DNA from: Clarkia xantiana subsp. parviflora
Lineage: Eukaryota > Streptophyta > Magnoliopsida > Myrtales > Onagraceae
NCBI GenBank assembly: GCA_036873135.1
Contig: JAPTYO010000008.1
Location: forward strand, 25,273,001 to 25,337,000
Direction: 5' to 3'
Length of the DNA: 64,000 bases
Shown: positions 9,324 through 21,573 of the stretch, piece by piece
How positions within the stretch are numbered: position 1 is the first letter of the stretch
How the letters are laid out: the number at the start of each line of letters is the position of its first letter
The notes under the pieces: model-generated
Told to the model about the DNA's origin: nothing
Seen by the model: the letters and a program-made list of their open reading frames with translations, nothing else
Database searches by the model: none
Position numbers and translations under genes: made by a program

Positions 9324-11779
9324 ACGTGTAAGCATGACTGTGGTTTATATGATGAATGTTACTGGCGTATGATAATTTACGTGGATAGTAGAATTATATA
9401 TGCATGAGTGAATTCATCGGAATATTTTTCTAAAATAAAAAGGGCCTTGGGAAAGCCAACATCGGGTATGCTTGTTTTAAAATCCATGTTCCGGTAATTT
9501 GCGATTAAAATCATTTTAAAAGACTGGTCTATTGGATTGAAGACGACGGTGATGTGAACTCTTTCACCATCTTCCATTGGTTTACTGGTGGTCGGTTGGT
9601 TTAGATGACTGAGGAATCGTTACTTGTCGCATTCTATCTTAATAGATATCTGATGTATGCAATTCTTTATCAAAATGTTATTATCTCTCTGATTTTTGCA
9701 TAATCATCGATGTGTTGGTATGAATTGGTTGAATTAGTGCGCTTCGACATTCCTCAAAATCTTGATGGTATTTATCATGATGAATAAAAGGAGTACGTGT
9801 TGAACTCTCTACTACGATTCTGAAAAGTGGAGAGGACAACTACGGATGAATATAGTAGTCTGTATGAATTTGACAATGAGAGACGAATATTATAATTTGT
9901 TTCACTAAGCATGGGAGTAGGTTCTTTGATGATCTGAACGCATATGTGGTGATACATTCAACCTTGGTAAAAGGGGGTTGAAGAAGACTCCAATTGCAAC
10001 CAGGAAATGTTGCAGCTTAATATCCCTTTGCATCCGCCTCGGTGGAAGCAAGGATCCAAAAGCTAAACGTTTCGGTTAAACGTGATGGTCTTCTCTCTTT
10101 TCATGGATGTTGGCGTAAAACCCGCATCGGATCTTCAGAATGAAAGGTCAAGATGGAAAAGATGTATATGGTTGTCTGATATTGACAGGACTCAATGACC
10201 TTGAGCCTAATCAAGTACATTAACCACATCAGTGCTCACCATACTGGGTTCAAAAGAAGTCAACCATGATCCGCATATTATAGAGAGAACTGGACCATAA
10301 AGGTCTTATACGATAATCCGGTGGGTTAAACCATGTTGATGAAGTGCGTCTCAAGTACGCCTCGTAGGTCATGTGTGTGAAGCGGTAAAATGTTTTATAC
10401 AGACACAGATCATTTGACGTGATTCATTCGTGAACTTACTCAGATGTGATGTTCAACATGGCTTAAAGTTCTAGACTATCTATGCGACAATCATGGATCA
10501 AATACGCGATCTTCAGATCAAGAACCCTACCATTGTCATTTATCGTTCGTTTGAGTTACTCAAATCTTGGTTATTTCGAGATTCGGATTTAATGAATAAA
10601 GTAGTTACCGTTCGATTAGAAATGTGATCTACTTGTCAAAATTAATCGACCCGGTTAAAAAGCGATCTGAAACGAAATTTTGGCCAGGTTAAAGTGGTCG
10701 AATAAAACGAAACGATTCACGTACTTCGTCATCTCAATCGGGACAACTGAATTGAACATACACATCGATTGCGTAACTAGATTGAAATATTTAGTATTTC
10801 TTATTTGTTAGTACTCCATTGAATAAAATAATAGGTAACGATGACCATGTCCGAAACTGATTGGATTAAATTAAATTCAGAAATGAAACGATTTAACCAA
10901 AGGTTAAAACTTCGGTAAAATGCGCCTCGCGCAAGTGGACCTCGAAAGATGGAACACATCGTTTCAGTATATGAGTTTAATAATGAAGTGTTTGAATGAT
11001 TAGGTGCTGAATTTTCGTTTGCATTCTTCCGGAAACAACTTATTGATAACATATACATTGGTAAGAAGTAGGCTTTGGAAGCTACCACGACCTTGTAAAT
11101 GTATCAACTGACGCATAAGGTGAAAACTCAAATGCTCAGTTCGGAGATAGGATAAAATCTCTGAGATAAGTTTGTAAACGAAGAAGGATGAATTCGGTTA
11201 AACGATTTTCCTTCCGTAGGCCTTGAACGATAAGTCAGGCTAGGCATTCAAATCAACTGACACACTTCAGGAAGCACAGTTTATAAACATAATGTTGGAG
11301 TCACTCTATCAGACATTCCCTATGGGATGATGAAAGATGATTCACATTTATGTAACACTTTGTTCCAATGAAATCGGTAAAACACGTCGCCATAATAGCT
11401 GGAGAATGATAATGAGTTAAATCACATCATCATGCGACATTAATTTGCGCATGAAACACGTATTTGGGACAAGAGTAAGTTAACTACTCTTAGAAAATAC
11501 TTGTTTACAACTTTTGGCAAAATGGTTTCGTGGTCGAACATGAGACATTACATACTTGAGGACGAATTTTCCGATGCATGGAAAGTTTCAAACAAATGTA
11601 GTCTTGATCAAAACGGAGCAGGATAACACTGACAATCAGGTCCCACCTAATTCGAGTGGGGGAGATTTGAACTGGCAACTCATGTGAATGACATGGTAAA
11701 TGATAATGGAAACATTTTCATAGTAAATCCAGTGGGAGGAATAAACCCTACCACATGAGATCACTATTGCCGCAGAGAC

Positions 11780-12726
11780 TGTAAACACCTAATTTTGGTC
11801 CACGCGTAGCACGTTCAAAATATCGTATGTGACGCGCTAAAAAAATGAAGTATTTAAAATATGGAAGTTCTCGAAGTTTCTAAAGATAATACTGGTTAAA
11901 ATAGGACAGTGTATATGCATTAATTATTGTAAAATATTTAGAAAATATATTATGTGTATTTATGGTGAAATACATAAATATATATATGTATATTTTCGGA
12001 ATATTAAATGCATATATTTTTCAGATTTAATTTTCCTAGTTTAGGAGTTCTAGTTTAGCTATAAATAGGGTCATTTTACATCTAAAAAGACACCACATCA
12101 ATAATAATACATCAGATCTCGATTTCTGTGCAGAATTTGTCTTTTCTGTAAAGTTTTTTTTTCCCATTCCCGGTGACCATTATTGCCGACCTCCTCTTCA
12201 CCAGCCCAGCCACCGGCGGAGCCCGATCCTCGCCACAGACCAGAAGATCCCGTCCGCCTTCGCCCGCCATTCCGACGCCCCCGCCGTCACATTTTATCTA
12301 CTCGACGCTTGGTTCTCCGCCGTGCTGCTCCAGCCTGCTCTCCTGACGAAGAAGACGACGCCACCTCATCTCGCCCGCTCACCGCCCAGGCACCACCGGA
12401 GTCGCCGCTGCCGTCGAAGTCCATCCCTGCACCGTCATCGACCGGAGTTTCCCCTGCTAATCCAGTCCAGCCATCCCCGGAGCTCTAACCCGCGATCTCG
12501 TCGCCCACCCAGCCACCGGAGTTTGACCTGGTCGCCCTTTGCCGTCCCTGCTGTCAGCCACGCCGGAGTCACGTCCCGTCGCCGCGCCGTTGCCGTCCCG
12601 CCCACCGTGTAGCCCGCCTGACGTCCAGGATCTGCCACCGTGCTTCCCTCCGGTGCCTGCAGGTATTTTTCACGCCGGTGCCTACTGCTTTTTTTTTATT
12701 AATTAATATTATTATATTTTATTATT

Positions 12727-12796
<70 letters not shown>

Positions 12797-12797
12797 T

Positions 12798-12838
<41 letters not shown>

Positions 12839-13359
12839 ATTTATTGTTATAATTATAACATGTTAGTTAGATAGTTTAAATGTAGAATAATTATATGACA
12901 TGTTTAATTGTATGTGTAGGACATGTAGTTATTAATTTACATTGTGATTTTGAGCATTTCTTGTTTTTATATGTATTTTTATTTTAATTATGATTTTTGG
13001 ATACTTATTAGGTTTTTAGGCTTAGACTTGTCGTTAATGATGATTCGCGCATGAAAATTTGTTTAATTTTGATATCATCAGATTAATTCGACGTAATGCA
13101 TATTTAAGTTTTAAAATTTGCAAATTAAATGAATTGAGTACCGAAATGGCGTAATTAAAAATTATAATTTTTTTAACGTAATAGAACCCCCGAACTCGAA
13201 TTTCTGGCCGTAGACCGGTTTAATACCCATGTGTTTAATTCGTTATTCACTTAGGTAATTTAGGATTCTAGTTAGCCTTAATTAACTAGTGGCGACTCTT
13301 TCAAAAATCCACGTTTTTCAAAACGTAATTCGCCTTAGGTCGGATTTTAGGGTCTGACA
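11780..13359. mobile_element. Solo LTR, 1580 bp, with 5-bp target duplication GAGAC
   Basis: The sequence runs from TGTAAACACC to GGGTCTGACA and is flanked on both sides by GAGAC (11775-11779 and 13360-13364). A TATA box (CTATAAATAGGG) is near 12060, followed by a C-rich segment at 12170-12670 and a long microsatellite. The open frames in the C-rich part (12183-12488 and 12322-12612) read as Pro/Arg/Ser-rich low complexity in two frames at once, so I treat them as leader sequence. The end motif GTGGCGACTCTTTC is shared with a fragment at 15962-16159. No internal region remains, so the two LTRs of the parent recombined. Confidence 0.88.
12718..12838. repeat. Compound microsatellite (TTA)n then (TTG)n
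   Basis: Roughly 80 bases of TTA repeats switch abruptly at about 12798 to about 40 bases of TTG repeats inside the solo LTR. The Leu-only open frame across it is a translation of this repeat. Confidence 0.95.
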
Positions 13360-14062
13360 GAGACGAATCAAGTAGAACTTGATATTCAAATTGCTAAACC
13401 AGGAATGCCGCAACTACCTAAACTAACCATTGTTTCTAGTGGGAATTACTCATTGTTTCCAGTGGGAGTGATCCGACCAAACTTGGTTCCAGATCCTAGT
13501 GATCAAGGAATTCATCTCGGAAGTGAAACCCCGAGACCGAGAGGTTTTCAAATGAAAGTTGATGGTCAAGGTTCAAGCACTGCTCTTGTTCCCAAAGGAA
13601 ACGATGCTCCGATAAGAATCATTGTTCCGAGTGGGAGAAATGTTCCCAATAGAAGTGATGCTACAATAAGAAGCTTTATTCCGAGTGGGAGAAATGATCA
13701 GACTCTAGATGGGACTAATCAAGCCTAGACGAAAGTCAAAGGCTTCGAACCGATCGAGCAAGGTGAAAACCTTGCTCTAACAACTGTTGGCAAACATTGG
13801 AAAGACCTCAAGTGGAGAAACGGAGGAAATAAAAGAAAGAGATAACCTTAAATGAAAGCCATTATAGTCTATAGTTGATTTACCTGCTAACCATAGGGGC
13901 ACAAGGATACGGCGAGTCCTGAAAGAATGCTCACCACTGATGGAAAAGGTCGGGAGGTGCTAAACCCGACTTGATGCGAAAGGATATACCCTTTTCACGG
14001 AGTTGACTTTGACAAAACAAACTCACTGACTGTGCGTAAAACCACGGTTAGGGCTAGTCATG

Positions 14063-15310
14063 GTCCTGGTCACAAGTCTCGATCTCGAGTTGCACCAAAT
14101 GAATGTTAAGATCGCATTCCTCCACGGAAACCTGGAGGAAGATATCTACATGGAGCAACCGGAGGGTTTCATTACTCTTGGTAACGAACGTAAAGTTTGT
14201 AAACTATAAAGGTCCATCTACGGTCTTAAACAGTCGTCTCAGCAATGGTACCGCAGATTCCACAAGGAAATCGTAGGAAACAGATTCATGAGGATCCGTG
14301 TGTGTACTATAAGACCTCCGGGTCTAAGTATGTCATCTTAACCTTATACGTGGATGACATACTCATTGCCGCAAATGATGTGAGTTTTATGAACAAGTCA
14401 AAGTCATGGTTGGCATCTGTATTTGAGATTAAAGACATGGGAGAGGCCACGTACATCTTGAGCATTAAAATTGCTAGAGATCGGGATAACCGTAAATTGT
14501 GTTTTTCTAAAGAAGCTTATATCAACAAACTGTTAAAAAGATTCAGATTACAAGATTCCAAACCCGTGGATACACCGGTGGTGTTTGGGTGCGCACTGTC
14601 AAAATGTGACAGCCTCAAGAACCTGGCAGAGTGTGAACAGATGAAGGGTACGGAGTATTTAAGCATGGTCGGTATTTTGATGTACGCCATGCAATTCACC
14701 CGTCCGGATATCTGTTACGCCGTGGGCCTAATAACACGTTTCCAATCAGATCCTGGCTATCAACATTTAAAGGCTGTAAAACGAATTATTCGTTATCTGA
14801 AAGGTACTGCCGACTACGCACTGTGCTATGAGGGGGCAAGTTAGAATTGACCGGTTACAGTGACGCCGAACATGATGGCGATCCGGATGATCGCAAGTCC
14901 ACCACAAGAGGAGTGTTTCTCCTTGCTAATGCCGTCATTTCATGGACGAGCAAGAAGCAAACTTGTGTCGCGATGTCCACAATGGAATCAGAATTCGTAG
15001 CCCTCACTAAGAACGCACAGGAAGTGGTCTGGCTGAAAAGGCTTCTTACTGCGCTGCTTGATAGTGACATCGGGAGTAAACCTGTGAAGGTGTTCTCTGA
15101 CAGTCAGCGGCAGTAAATAATCTGAAGTACCATAGTAGGACCAAACACATTGATGTGAAATATTTTTAGGCTAAATTCATGGTAGAAGACAATATAATCA
15201 CTATGGAATACTTGTCCACTGATAACATGATTGCAGACCCATTAACTAAACCACTACGCATGGAGATATTCGAAAAGCATGTAAAACTGCTTGGATTGCG
15301 TAGGGTTTAG
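14063..15310 (+). pseudogene. Copia reverse transcriptase and RNase H, decayed
   Basis: Motifs run in family order: LELHQMNVKIAFLHGNLEED and YMEQPEGF (RT start), IYGLKQSSQQWYRRF, LTLYVDDILIAAND with the catalytic YVDD, KDMGEATYILSIKI, then RNase H with TGYSDAEHDGDPDDRKSTT, AVISWTSKKQTCVAMSTMES and QEVVWLKRLL. The end is the usual KHIDVKYF ... YLSTDNMIADPLTKPL, stopping at TAG 15308-15310. Damage includes a stop in the early RT (KVCKL*), a frame change near 14250, a one-base frameshift in a G run near 14831-14845 at the RT/RNase H border, and a lesion near 15112. RT copies RNA and RNase H removes the RNA strand. Assignment to Ty1/Copia is certain; lineage not resolved. Confidence 0.88.
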
Positions 15311-16885
15311 AAGTGGCGTGTATCTGTGATAACATTTTGATATTAGAAAGTTACATTTTGTAAGCGAAAGAATTGCAACTAAGTTTATGATCAGTCGACG
15401 TCATAATGTTTTGATTACATAAAATTTCGGTTTATAAACTAAGTCGTATGAGGACGCAATCCTCTACCAAAACTATGTCGAATGTGGGCCTTACCTCGTC
15501 ACACAGGTACGGTCGTCTTGCGGTGGAGGGAGGCCTCTACTAAGAAAGGCTGGCTAAGAATCAGGGGATAAACCCTATTACGCAGAACGATCATCTAGTG
15601 TCGAAGTAACTCAACATGATCTTCGTTTTGCAGATCGCCGTGATAAACTTTTTCGTCATTAACCCGCATTCTAGGCTAGATGAGAATCTGCGATAGCATG
15701 ATTTTACATGTCCCATTCCTTTGAATTTAAACGTTCAGGTATGCTATCGACGCGTGCTTCATACTACGCGTGCCACGTCCGACCACGGGGTCACAACTCG
15801 GTTGTGCTAGGAAAGAATCCTCTTGATTCTGGCGGGCGCAAACTTCTTCACCTCGAGCGTGTGATTGATCCCGGGAGCCTTATAAAGAGGCACCCAAAGT
15901 ATCCTCACGGACTCAGAACTCGTATATAATGTTATGAAGTTGTGTACATATCAGACGAGTGACAAATTAGTGTTTTAATTTGTAATTGAACCCCCGAACT
16001 TGAATCTCTGTTCGTTGACCGATTTAGACCTAGGTGTTTAATTCATTAATCACTAGGTAATTTAGGTTTCTAGTTAGCCTTATAATCAACTAGTGGCGAC
16101 TCTTTCAAAATCCACGTTTTCAAAACGTAATTCGCCGTAGGTTACATTTAGGTCTGACACCTGTCAACTTAAAAGTTCGGGTATGCTATCGACGCGTGCT
16201 TCATACTACGCGTTCCATGTTCGACCACGGGGTCACAGCTCGGTTTTGCTAGAAAAGAATCCTCGTGATTTTCATGGGCGCAAAATTCTTCACCCCGAGC
16301 GTGTGATTGATCCCGGGAGCCTTATATGAAGAGGCACTTGAAGTATCCTTACGGACTCAAAGCTCATATCTAAGGTCAGACTCAATGTTCGCTTCCCGGG
16401 GTACGAGCGTAGTGCTGAACAAAAAGGCCCAGTGACCACGTCTTTGGAAACCGGTTGGGTTTGACTAAGGATATGAGCGATGAGGATGGTCAAGTTCACC
16501 TGTAATTCACCGACTCTTGTATTCACTAAAGTGACCAACAACCGGATATTACTTGAAGGTTGTCAATACAAGTACGGATGCCTTGGAGAAGCGTTCCTAT
16601 GAGGAAACTAGACAAAAGGAGAATTATCAGTTGACCTAGGATACAGCGCGACAAGATAAATGTTGTTTATAACAGGTTGATTAGAGAAAGGGGAATCAAC
16701 GTTCCGCGGGCGCTACAACACTCCTAACAGATGAGTAGCACGATGCCCGTCGTGTCCGCCGGTCGCACGACAAACCTCGTATGAACTATTCGGAAGCAAA
16801 GGACGAGATCAAATGAGTGAAATATTGATGCAGATTTGGACGACAATACATTAACAGACACCCTTCCATTCCGGCGAGTGGGAGC
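15311..16885 (+). other. 3' untranslated region of the Copia element with direct repeats
   Basis: No coding is visible. Blocks at about 15727-15940 and 16165-16380 repeat the same 215 bases (GGTATGCTATCGACGCGTGC to ACGGACTCA), with a foreign LTR fragment between them. A purine-rich tract (GCGAGTGGGAGC) at 16874-16885 primes the plus strand just before the 3' LTR. Confidence 0.6.
15962..16159. repeat. Fragment of the LTR family seen at 11780-13359
   Basis: About 200 bases from AACCCCCGAACTTGAAT to TTTAGGTCTGACA match the right end of the solo LTR at 11780-13359, including GTGGCGACTCTTTC. Only the terminal part is present, sandwiched between two 215-bp direct repeats. Confidence 0.75.
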
Positions 16886-17487
16886 TGTAAGCATATGGTG
16901 ATGGGCGTCGTAAATGGAAGCCCATTATATGTATATGTTACCTAAGTTAATTGGGTACATGTCACTTTAGGACATTGGGCCAGACCCAAATCCCAAATGA
17001 CATGAGAGGCCCAAAATTAGGCCTCCCTATACTAAGGATGGCCGGCCGAGATTTAGGTGGAGGTAAAGTGGACTTTTGTCCACTTTACTACTCCTATATA
17101 TATGGGGAGTTAGGAGTTTTATTAGGGTTAATCACAATTCCCTTCAAGTGGTGATTTGAGAGAAAACCCTCCCCCAAATACACCATAGTTCCGCCGAACC
17201 TACTACCTCACCAAGGGTGTGCCAATTTGCCTTCGATCAAACACTCCGAAGATCCGTCCCTTTTCAAGAATCGATCAGAGGCTTTGCTGTGAAGAATATA
17301 CCACGTAGGGCTTCCTTCACAAGAACCTCTATGGGTGCCGACCGGAGGATCGTGAACTACCTCCTGCAAAGATCTTGGGACTACGGACAACTGTAGAGGT
17401 ATGTGTGAATCTTCCGCTGCGTAATTTCGATTACTAGCATGTACCATGGTTTAAGTTTCCTTAGTGATTACTCCCTGTAATCTAACA
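16886..17487 (+). mobile_element. 3' LTR of the decayed Copia element
   Basis: The segment runs from TGTAAGCATATGG to GTAATCTAACA (602 bp) right after the polypurine tract GCGAGTGGGAGC. It contains a TATA-like CCTATATATATGG (near 17093) and, just before it, a perfect 9-bp inverted repeat AAAGTGGAC/GTCCACTTT (17065-17086). The pentamer after the end is GTTAC (17488-17492); I found no matching 5' copy. Confidence 0.7.
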
Positions 17488-17669
17488 GTTACATATTGTT
17501 ACTTTGAAATTCATTATTTCACTCCCAAATGATATATGTAGAATTACAAATGATGATGCATAATATGATAATTAGCAACACTTGATTCGACCCTAAAACC
17601 ATCAATTTGACTTCAAGTGAGCCAAGTCTAAACACAACACTTTGTATCTAATTGTTACTAACTCTATAA

Positions 17670-17952
17670 AAGACTTTTAGCAACGGCAGCTGCGATCCTA
17701 AAGGTGAGTCAATGGAATTTGATGAATTCAACCATAAAGATCAATATTGGAATCTAAAATTCAGTTGCTAAACATATAGAATTTGTATCAACAACTACCA
17801 AGTCCAAAAGGCACCTTTAGCATTGTTTTTGCGATCCTACAAGTGCATGAATGAAATTTGATTAATGCAACCCTAAATATCAACATTGGAATCTAAAATT
17901 AAGTTGCTAAACACATAGAATTTGTATCAACAACTACCAAGTCCAAAAAGCA
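17670..17952. repeat. Tandem duplication, about 140-bp unit, two copies
   Basis: The unit ending CAACTACCAAGTCCAAAA occurs twice, with AACATTGGAATCTAAAATT and GTTGCTAAAC in both. Copy identity is roughly 85-90 percent by eye. Confidence 0.7.
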
Positions 17953-17989
17953 CATTTATCATCGACTGATATGATTCCATATGTTGTCA

Positions 17990-18249
17990 ACAACATCGCC
18001 GTATATTTGTTAGCAAGTATGTTGGGACAGGAAATTTACTGACTGATTTTCTGACCGGTTTGGTCGGTCGAAAAATTTACTGACAATTTCGGACCGATTT
18101 GGTAGATCATAAAATTTTCCTGACGAATTTCTGAGTCATAAATGTTTTCCCACCGTATTCCTGGTATGATTATAACGAGAGGCCATAAGGGACGGAAAAC
18201 TGACGAAACATATCGATGGTAGGTAATCACTTTTTTTTTTTTTGTAGTG
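17990..18249 (-). mobile_element. Possible terminal part of a CACTA-type element
   Basis: On the minus strand the right end reads CACTACAAAAAAAAAA, the usual CACTA terminal motif. Inside are repeated ACTGAC/GACCGA-type motifs such as GACCGGTTTGGTCGG and GACCGATTTGG, as expected of subterminal repeats. I found no matching opposite end or 3-bp duplication. Confidence 0.35.
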
Positions 18250-19328
18250 AAATATATTAAAATAAATCCAATTTAATTACAATTTCATATTAAAATTTTA
18301 GGTTTTATAATTCTATTTCATATTTACATGTTTAATAGGTCAATATTGAGTTATTTAACTTTTATTATATGAGTTTATAAATAATGTAGGTGACTTAGTC
18401 CATATTATAATTTCTTCTTTTTTAATGATATAATTTGAGACATGCGTAATATTTTTGCACAATATTTCTATTTGGAAAAGGAATTATTTTTGCAATTTTT
18501 TTAAAACTAAAAGCCAGTTGGCTGTGTTAAAAGAGGTGACTATGACATATCCATAGTCCACGATAGTTTTGTTGGTTTTCTCTTTTGAATAATTATTTTA
18601 GTGCTTTTGTGATGCGAGTTTGTTTGAGAGGCATATGTCTATTAATGTCTCTTCCTTTTTATTTCGTTTATTATTATTAATCATTGATTTAGTTGTAAAA
18701 CTAATCAGGCATTGCGCGAAATTCTCTTTAGGTGAAAACTGAAAACATATATATTCATAATGATATTAATTCATGTTTTAGTTTTAGGAATTTTTTTTTT
18801 AATTAATATATTAGAACAATGCATCTTGTTATTAAATAATTTATGTATGATGTTAAGAATATATAATATTTTATACTATTTGAATTTTTTCAATTATTTG
18901 AAAGGTTTTCATATTCACTTTTGCATGGGGAACATCGTTTTATAAATTCGAGTCTCCCAAAAAAATTATAATTATTTGATTACAGTTAAAAATATTTAAT
19001 AGTAGAGTAAATAAAAATAAGAAATAAATATATTTTTAAACGTTAAAGTTGTATAATATTATTTATTGATGTGGATTGTTATAGTGGAATTGTCAGTTGT
19101 ATTAATTATGTGACACATAAATACACATTATCATAACCTCTAAAATTATTTATAAACATTAAAATTGTCAATTTCATCACATATAATTATTTAAGTTAAT
19201 CAATTAGAATTAGATTTCTTTAGATTTACAGTTCATAATTATTTAACTTTTCTTTATACAATTCCCTTTCAAATTATCAACAATTTTCATTTTTAATCTC
19301 TTTATACTTAGTAAAGTTAATTTGGGAA

Positions 19329-19393
<65 letters not shown>

Positions 19394-19481
19394 AAACGTT
19401 ATTCTCATTTTCTCCGAGAAATTAAATGATATTAGTAGTGGCGACTTTAGGTTCATTCTGCTATATAATGTATATGTTCTA
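18250..19481. other. AT-rich intergenic DNA with a (TA)n microsatellite
   Basis: I see no gene here. A pure TA repeat fills 19332-19384. The 61-codon open frame at 18760 is hydrophobic because of T-rich sequence and has no features of a gene. Confidence 0.7.
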
Positions 19482-19668
19482 CCTTTTTTTTTCCGACCAA
19501 ACTTAGTGAACAACCAGTGCATCCGTGGACTATGTCAACGTACCCAACCAGTAACCTAATATAGTCAAGTGGTCGGTCTATTAGTCAGGTTTCTATGAAG
19601 TTCCAAATCTTATACCTTTAAGCTAATCATATGGAAGTAAGGGCTTACACTAAACCACTATTTTCCGT
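19482..19668 (-). mobile_element. tRNA-derived SINE, family A copy 1 (diverged)
   Basis: On the minus strand it begins with an A-box-like TAGTGGTTTAGTGTAAG and ends in GGTTGTTCACTAAGTTTGGTCGG plus an A run (T run at 19482-19491 on the plus strand). The 3' half matches the better copy at 32053-32340. Its B box has decayed. Confidence 0.6.
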
Positions 19669-19689
19669 TTTCGGTTCTAAAACGCTATC

Positions 19690-19693
<4 letters not shown>

Positions 19694-19732
<39 letters not shown>
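19694..19732. repeat. (TA)n microsatellite
   Basis: About 39 bases of uninterrupted alternating AT lie between the SINE and a LINE scrap. Confidence 0.95.
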
Positions 19733-19735
<3 letters not shown>

Positions 19736-19844
19736 TTATAAGTATATATATTTAGTTCATATCCATCAAGAGTGATCAAGAGTGATGATGGTATATTTTT
19801 TTCACCGGATAATTCATTCATTTCATTAGAAAAAATGTTCAAAG

Positions 19845-20125
19845 AGGGGTGAAATTCCTATCATTTACAAGTAATAATAATAGAGAGGGCAGGGATGCGC
19901 AGACCTAATTCAAATTACACAACTTCTTTCTGAATTGAGTAGCAATCTAGTTAGCACATTCATTTATTTTATGCGTAACCAAGAACTAGACAACGCTATG
20001 TAACAAATCAGACATTGTATAAAACATTTGTGACATGCGTGGTAATCCTCCAATTCGACCGATTGATTTCGGCCTTCAGATACCGGATGACTTCTGAGGA
20101 GTCGGATTAGTGCTGTACAAAGCAT
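19845..20125 (-). pseudogene. Scrap of a plant LINE-type RNase H domain
   Basis: Across minus-strand frames I read SSEVIRYLKAEINRSNWRIT, then THVTNVLYNV, then INECANWIATQFRKKLCNLN. The order and spacing match the C-terminal RNase H domain (RVT_3 type) at the end of many plant non-LTR retrotransposons, including the conserved N..A.W.A motif. Stops and frame changes break it and only the last about 90 codons remain. Confidence 0.4.
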
Positions 20126-20414
20126 GAAAATATAATACATTATGTTTTGTGGGTAACAAGTTATTAAGTATTAAATTTACTACTATATTTTAGCTTTATT
20201 TAAATGAGTAGGTGAAAACGTGACTAAGTTATAGTGTTAAATAAACATGTTTGGAAATTGACCTAACTTCAAATGGAATTGCTCCTAATCTTAAAACAAG
20301 TAAACCGCAAGTGAAAAACTACACTGCAAATGGCTTTTTATTATTAAAAAGTAAAATGTAGATGATTAAGCATAACACTGAAAGTTGGTCAAATCTTAAG
20401 AAATTTTAGACCAA

Positions 20415-20600
20415 TTTTTCAACAAATAGATTCAAGTACCAGTTCTCGTCAACCAGCAGCCTAGTATAGTTAAGAAGCCAGCTCCTGTTTAGTTAGGTCA
20501 CCGCGAGATGACGCCCCCGAGGGGTTTCGAACCTGAGACGTCGGAGCCAAACCACATGGGAGTAAACGCACTTGACCACTAGAGCATCACTACTGGTGAT
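20415..20600 (-). mobile_element. tRNA-derived SINE, family A copy 2
   Basis: On the minus strand the head has an A box (CTCTAGTGGTCAAGTGCG) and a good B box (GGTTCGAAACCCC) about 50 bases apart, the split RNA polymerase III promoter of tRNA-derived SINEs. The rest (GAGCTGGCTTCTTAAC ... CTGCTGGTTGACGAG) resembles copies at 19482 and 32053. Confidence 0.75.
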
Positions 20601-21394
20601 AAAAAATAACAAATAAGGGAACAACCATTATTTATTTAATAATTAATGATGATATTGTTGGAGTAAGTTAATTAGGTTTCGCTTACAACAAGGCTAACAT
20701 ATTGTAAGATTTCGTATATATATGTTTCAGGTTTCAGCACATTTTTTGATTAATTTTTTTTTTTTTTTCTTGTAAGGTGGTTCAAGTGGTCCTCTTTAGG
20801 AGGCAGTACCTGTAACATGTTTATTTTATATCTAAATTAATTTTTACTTGTACAGAATCAACCTATAAAGAGTAAAGTGTTCTTCATAAATATTTTTCTA
20901 TTCGAATATCTCATCGTAACTTTGATAGAATAATTTGTACTCGTGTTTCTTTTATAGGCATAGTATAAACATTATAAACTTTACCCTCTACCACATAAGT
21001 ATAACCACAAAAAGTCAGTCTTAAATAGCAGTTATCTTAGAATGGTATAGTTATTCAGCGCTTCATCTCTTACAAAAAAAATTACGAATTCAAACCATGT
21101 TGGTAACATTATGAATGGAAAAACATCATGATCAACATTTTACCCCTTAAGTATGGAAGAAATATACTACGAGTGTTATCCTCCTGACATGACAATTTTG
21201 AAAAATTACTAGGAAATTTAGTAAGATTTTCTTGTTATAACTTTGAATATATCTAGTTAACTTTTTTTTATAAGGCAGTCATAGAAAAACTCTTGGAACA
21301 TAATACATTTAGAGAGTTTTAATTTTTTTTTTACAAACAAGTCTCTGATTTAGTTTAAGAACAATATGATCGAAATTCTAATTAAATTAGCTTC
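20601..21394. other. AT-rich intergenic DNA
   Basis: I see no gene or clear repeat here apart from homopolymer T runs (for example 20755-20769). Confidence 0.6.
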
Positions 21395-21573
21395 CTATAC
21401 ACAAGGGGTGCATTTTTCTTGTTATTCAATAAAATTTTAAACTATTAATTATATTTTGGAGAAATTGTTCTTGTTGTTAAGTGATTGGTTTAGTATTTGT
21501 TTATCCTTTATCGGTATTTGCTGTGTCAGTTGGTATCAGAGCAAGCTTGGAATCCTAGGAGGAGGAAACTGTT

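Larger units (their letters stand above)
9324..14062 (+). mobile_element. Heavily decayed 5' and central part of a Copia element, interrupted by a solo LTR
   Basis: The region leads directly into Copia reverse transcriptase at 14063 in the same orientation, so it is probably the gag-integrase part of that element. I cannot recognise gag, protease or integrase motifs; frames are short and broken. From 13405 to 13728 an open stretch encodes repeated PSGRN motifs, perhaps a degraded linker ahead of RT. A different element's solo LTR occupies 11780-13359. I could not find the 5' LTR. Confidence 0.4.

Noticed and set aside
9324..9420. 5' LTR of the Copia element starting at TGTAAGCATG (9327)
   Set aside because: Only the first nine bases match the 3' LTR start at 16886; the following sequence does not, and no LTR end or primer-binding site follows.
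12183..12612. Pro/Arg-rich open frames as possible host protein
   Set aside because: They lie downstream of the TATA box inside an LTR with exact target duplication, overlap in two frames and are low complexity.
12678..12866. Leucine-only open frame
   Set aside because: It is the translation of the TTA/TTG microsatellite inside a solo LTR.
17086..17447. Short host gene before 17.5 kb (frame 17208-17447 minus)
   Set aside because: It lies fully within the Copia 3' LTR.
20500..20600. tRNA gene suggested by A and B boxes
   Set aside because: No cloverleaf can be drawn; the sequence continues into a SINE body shared with other copies.
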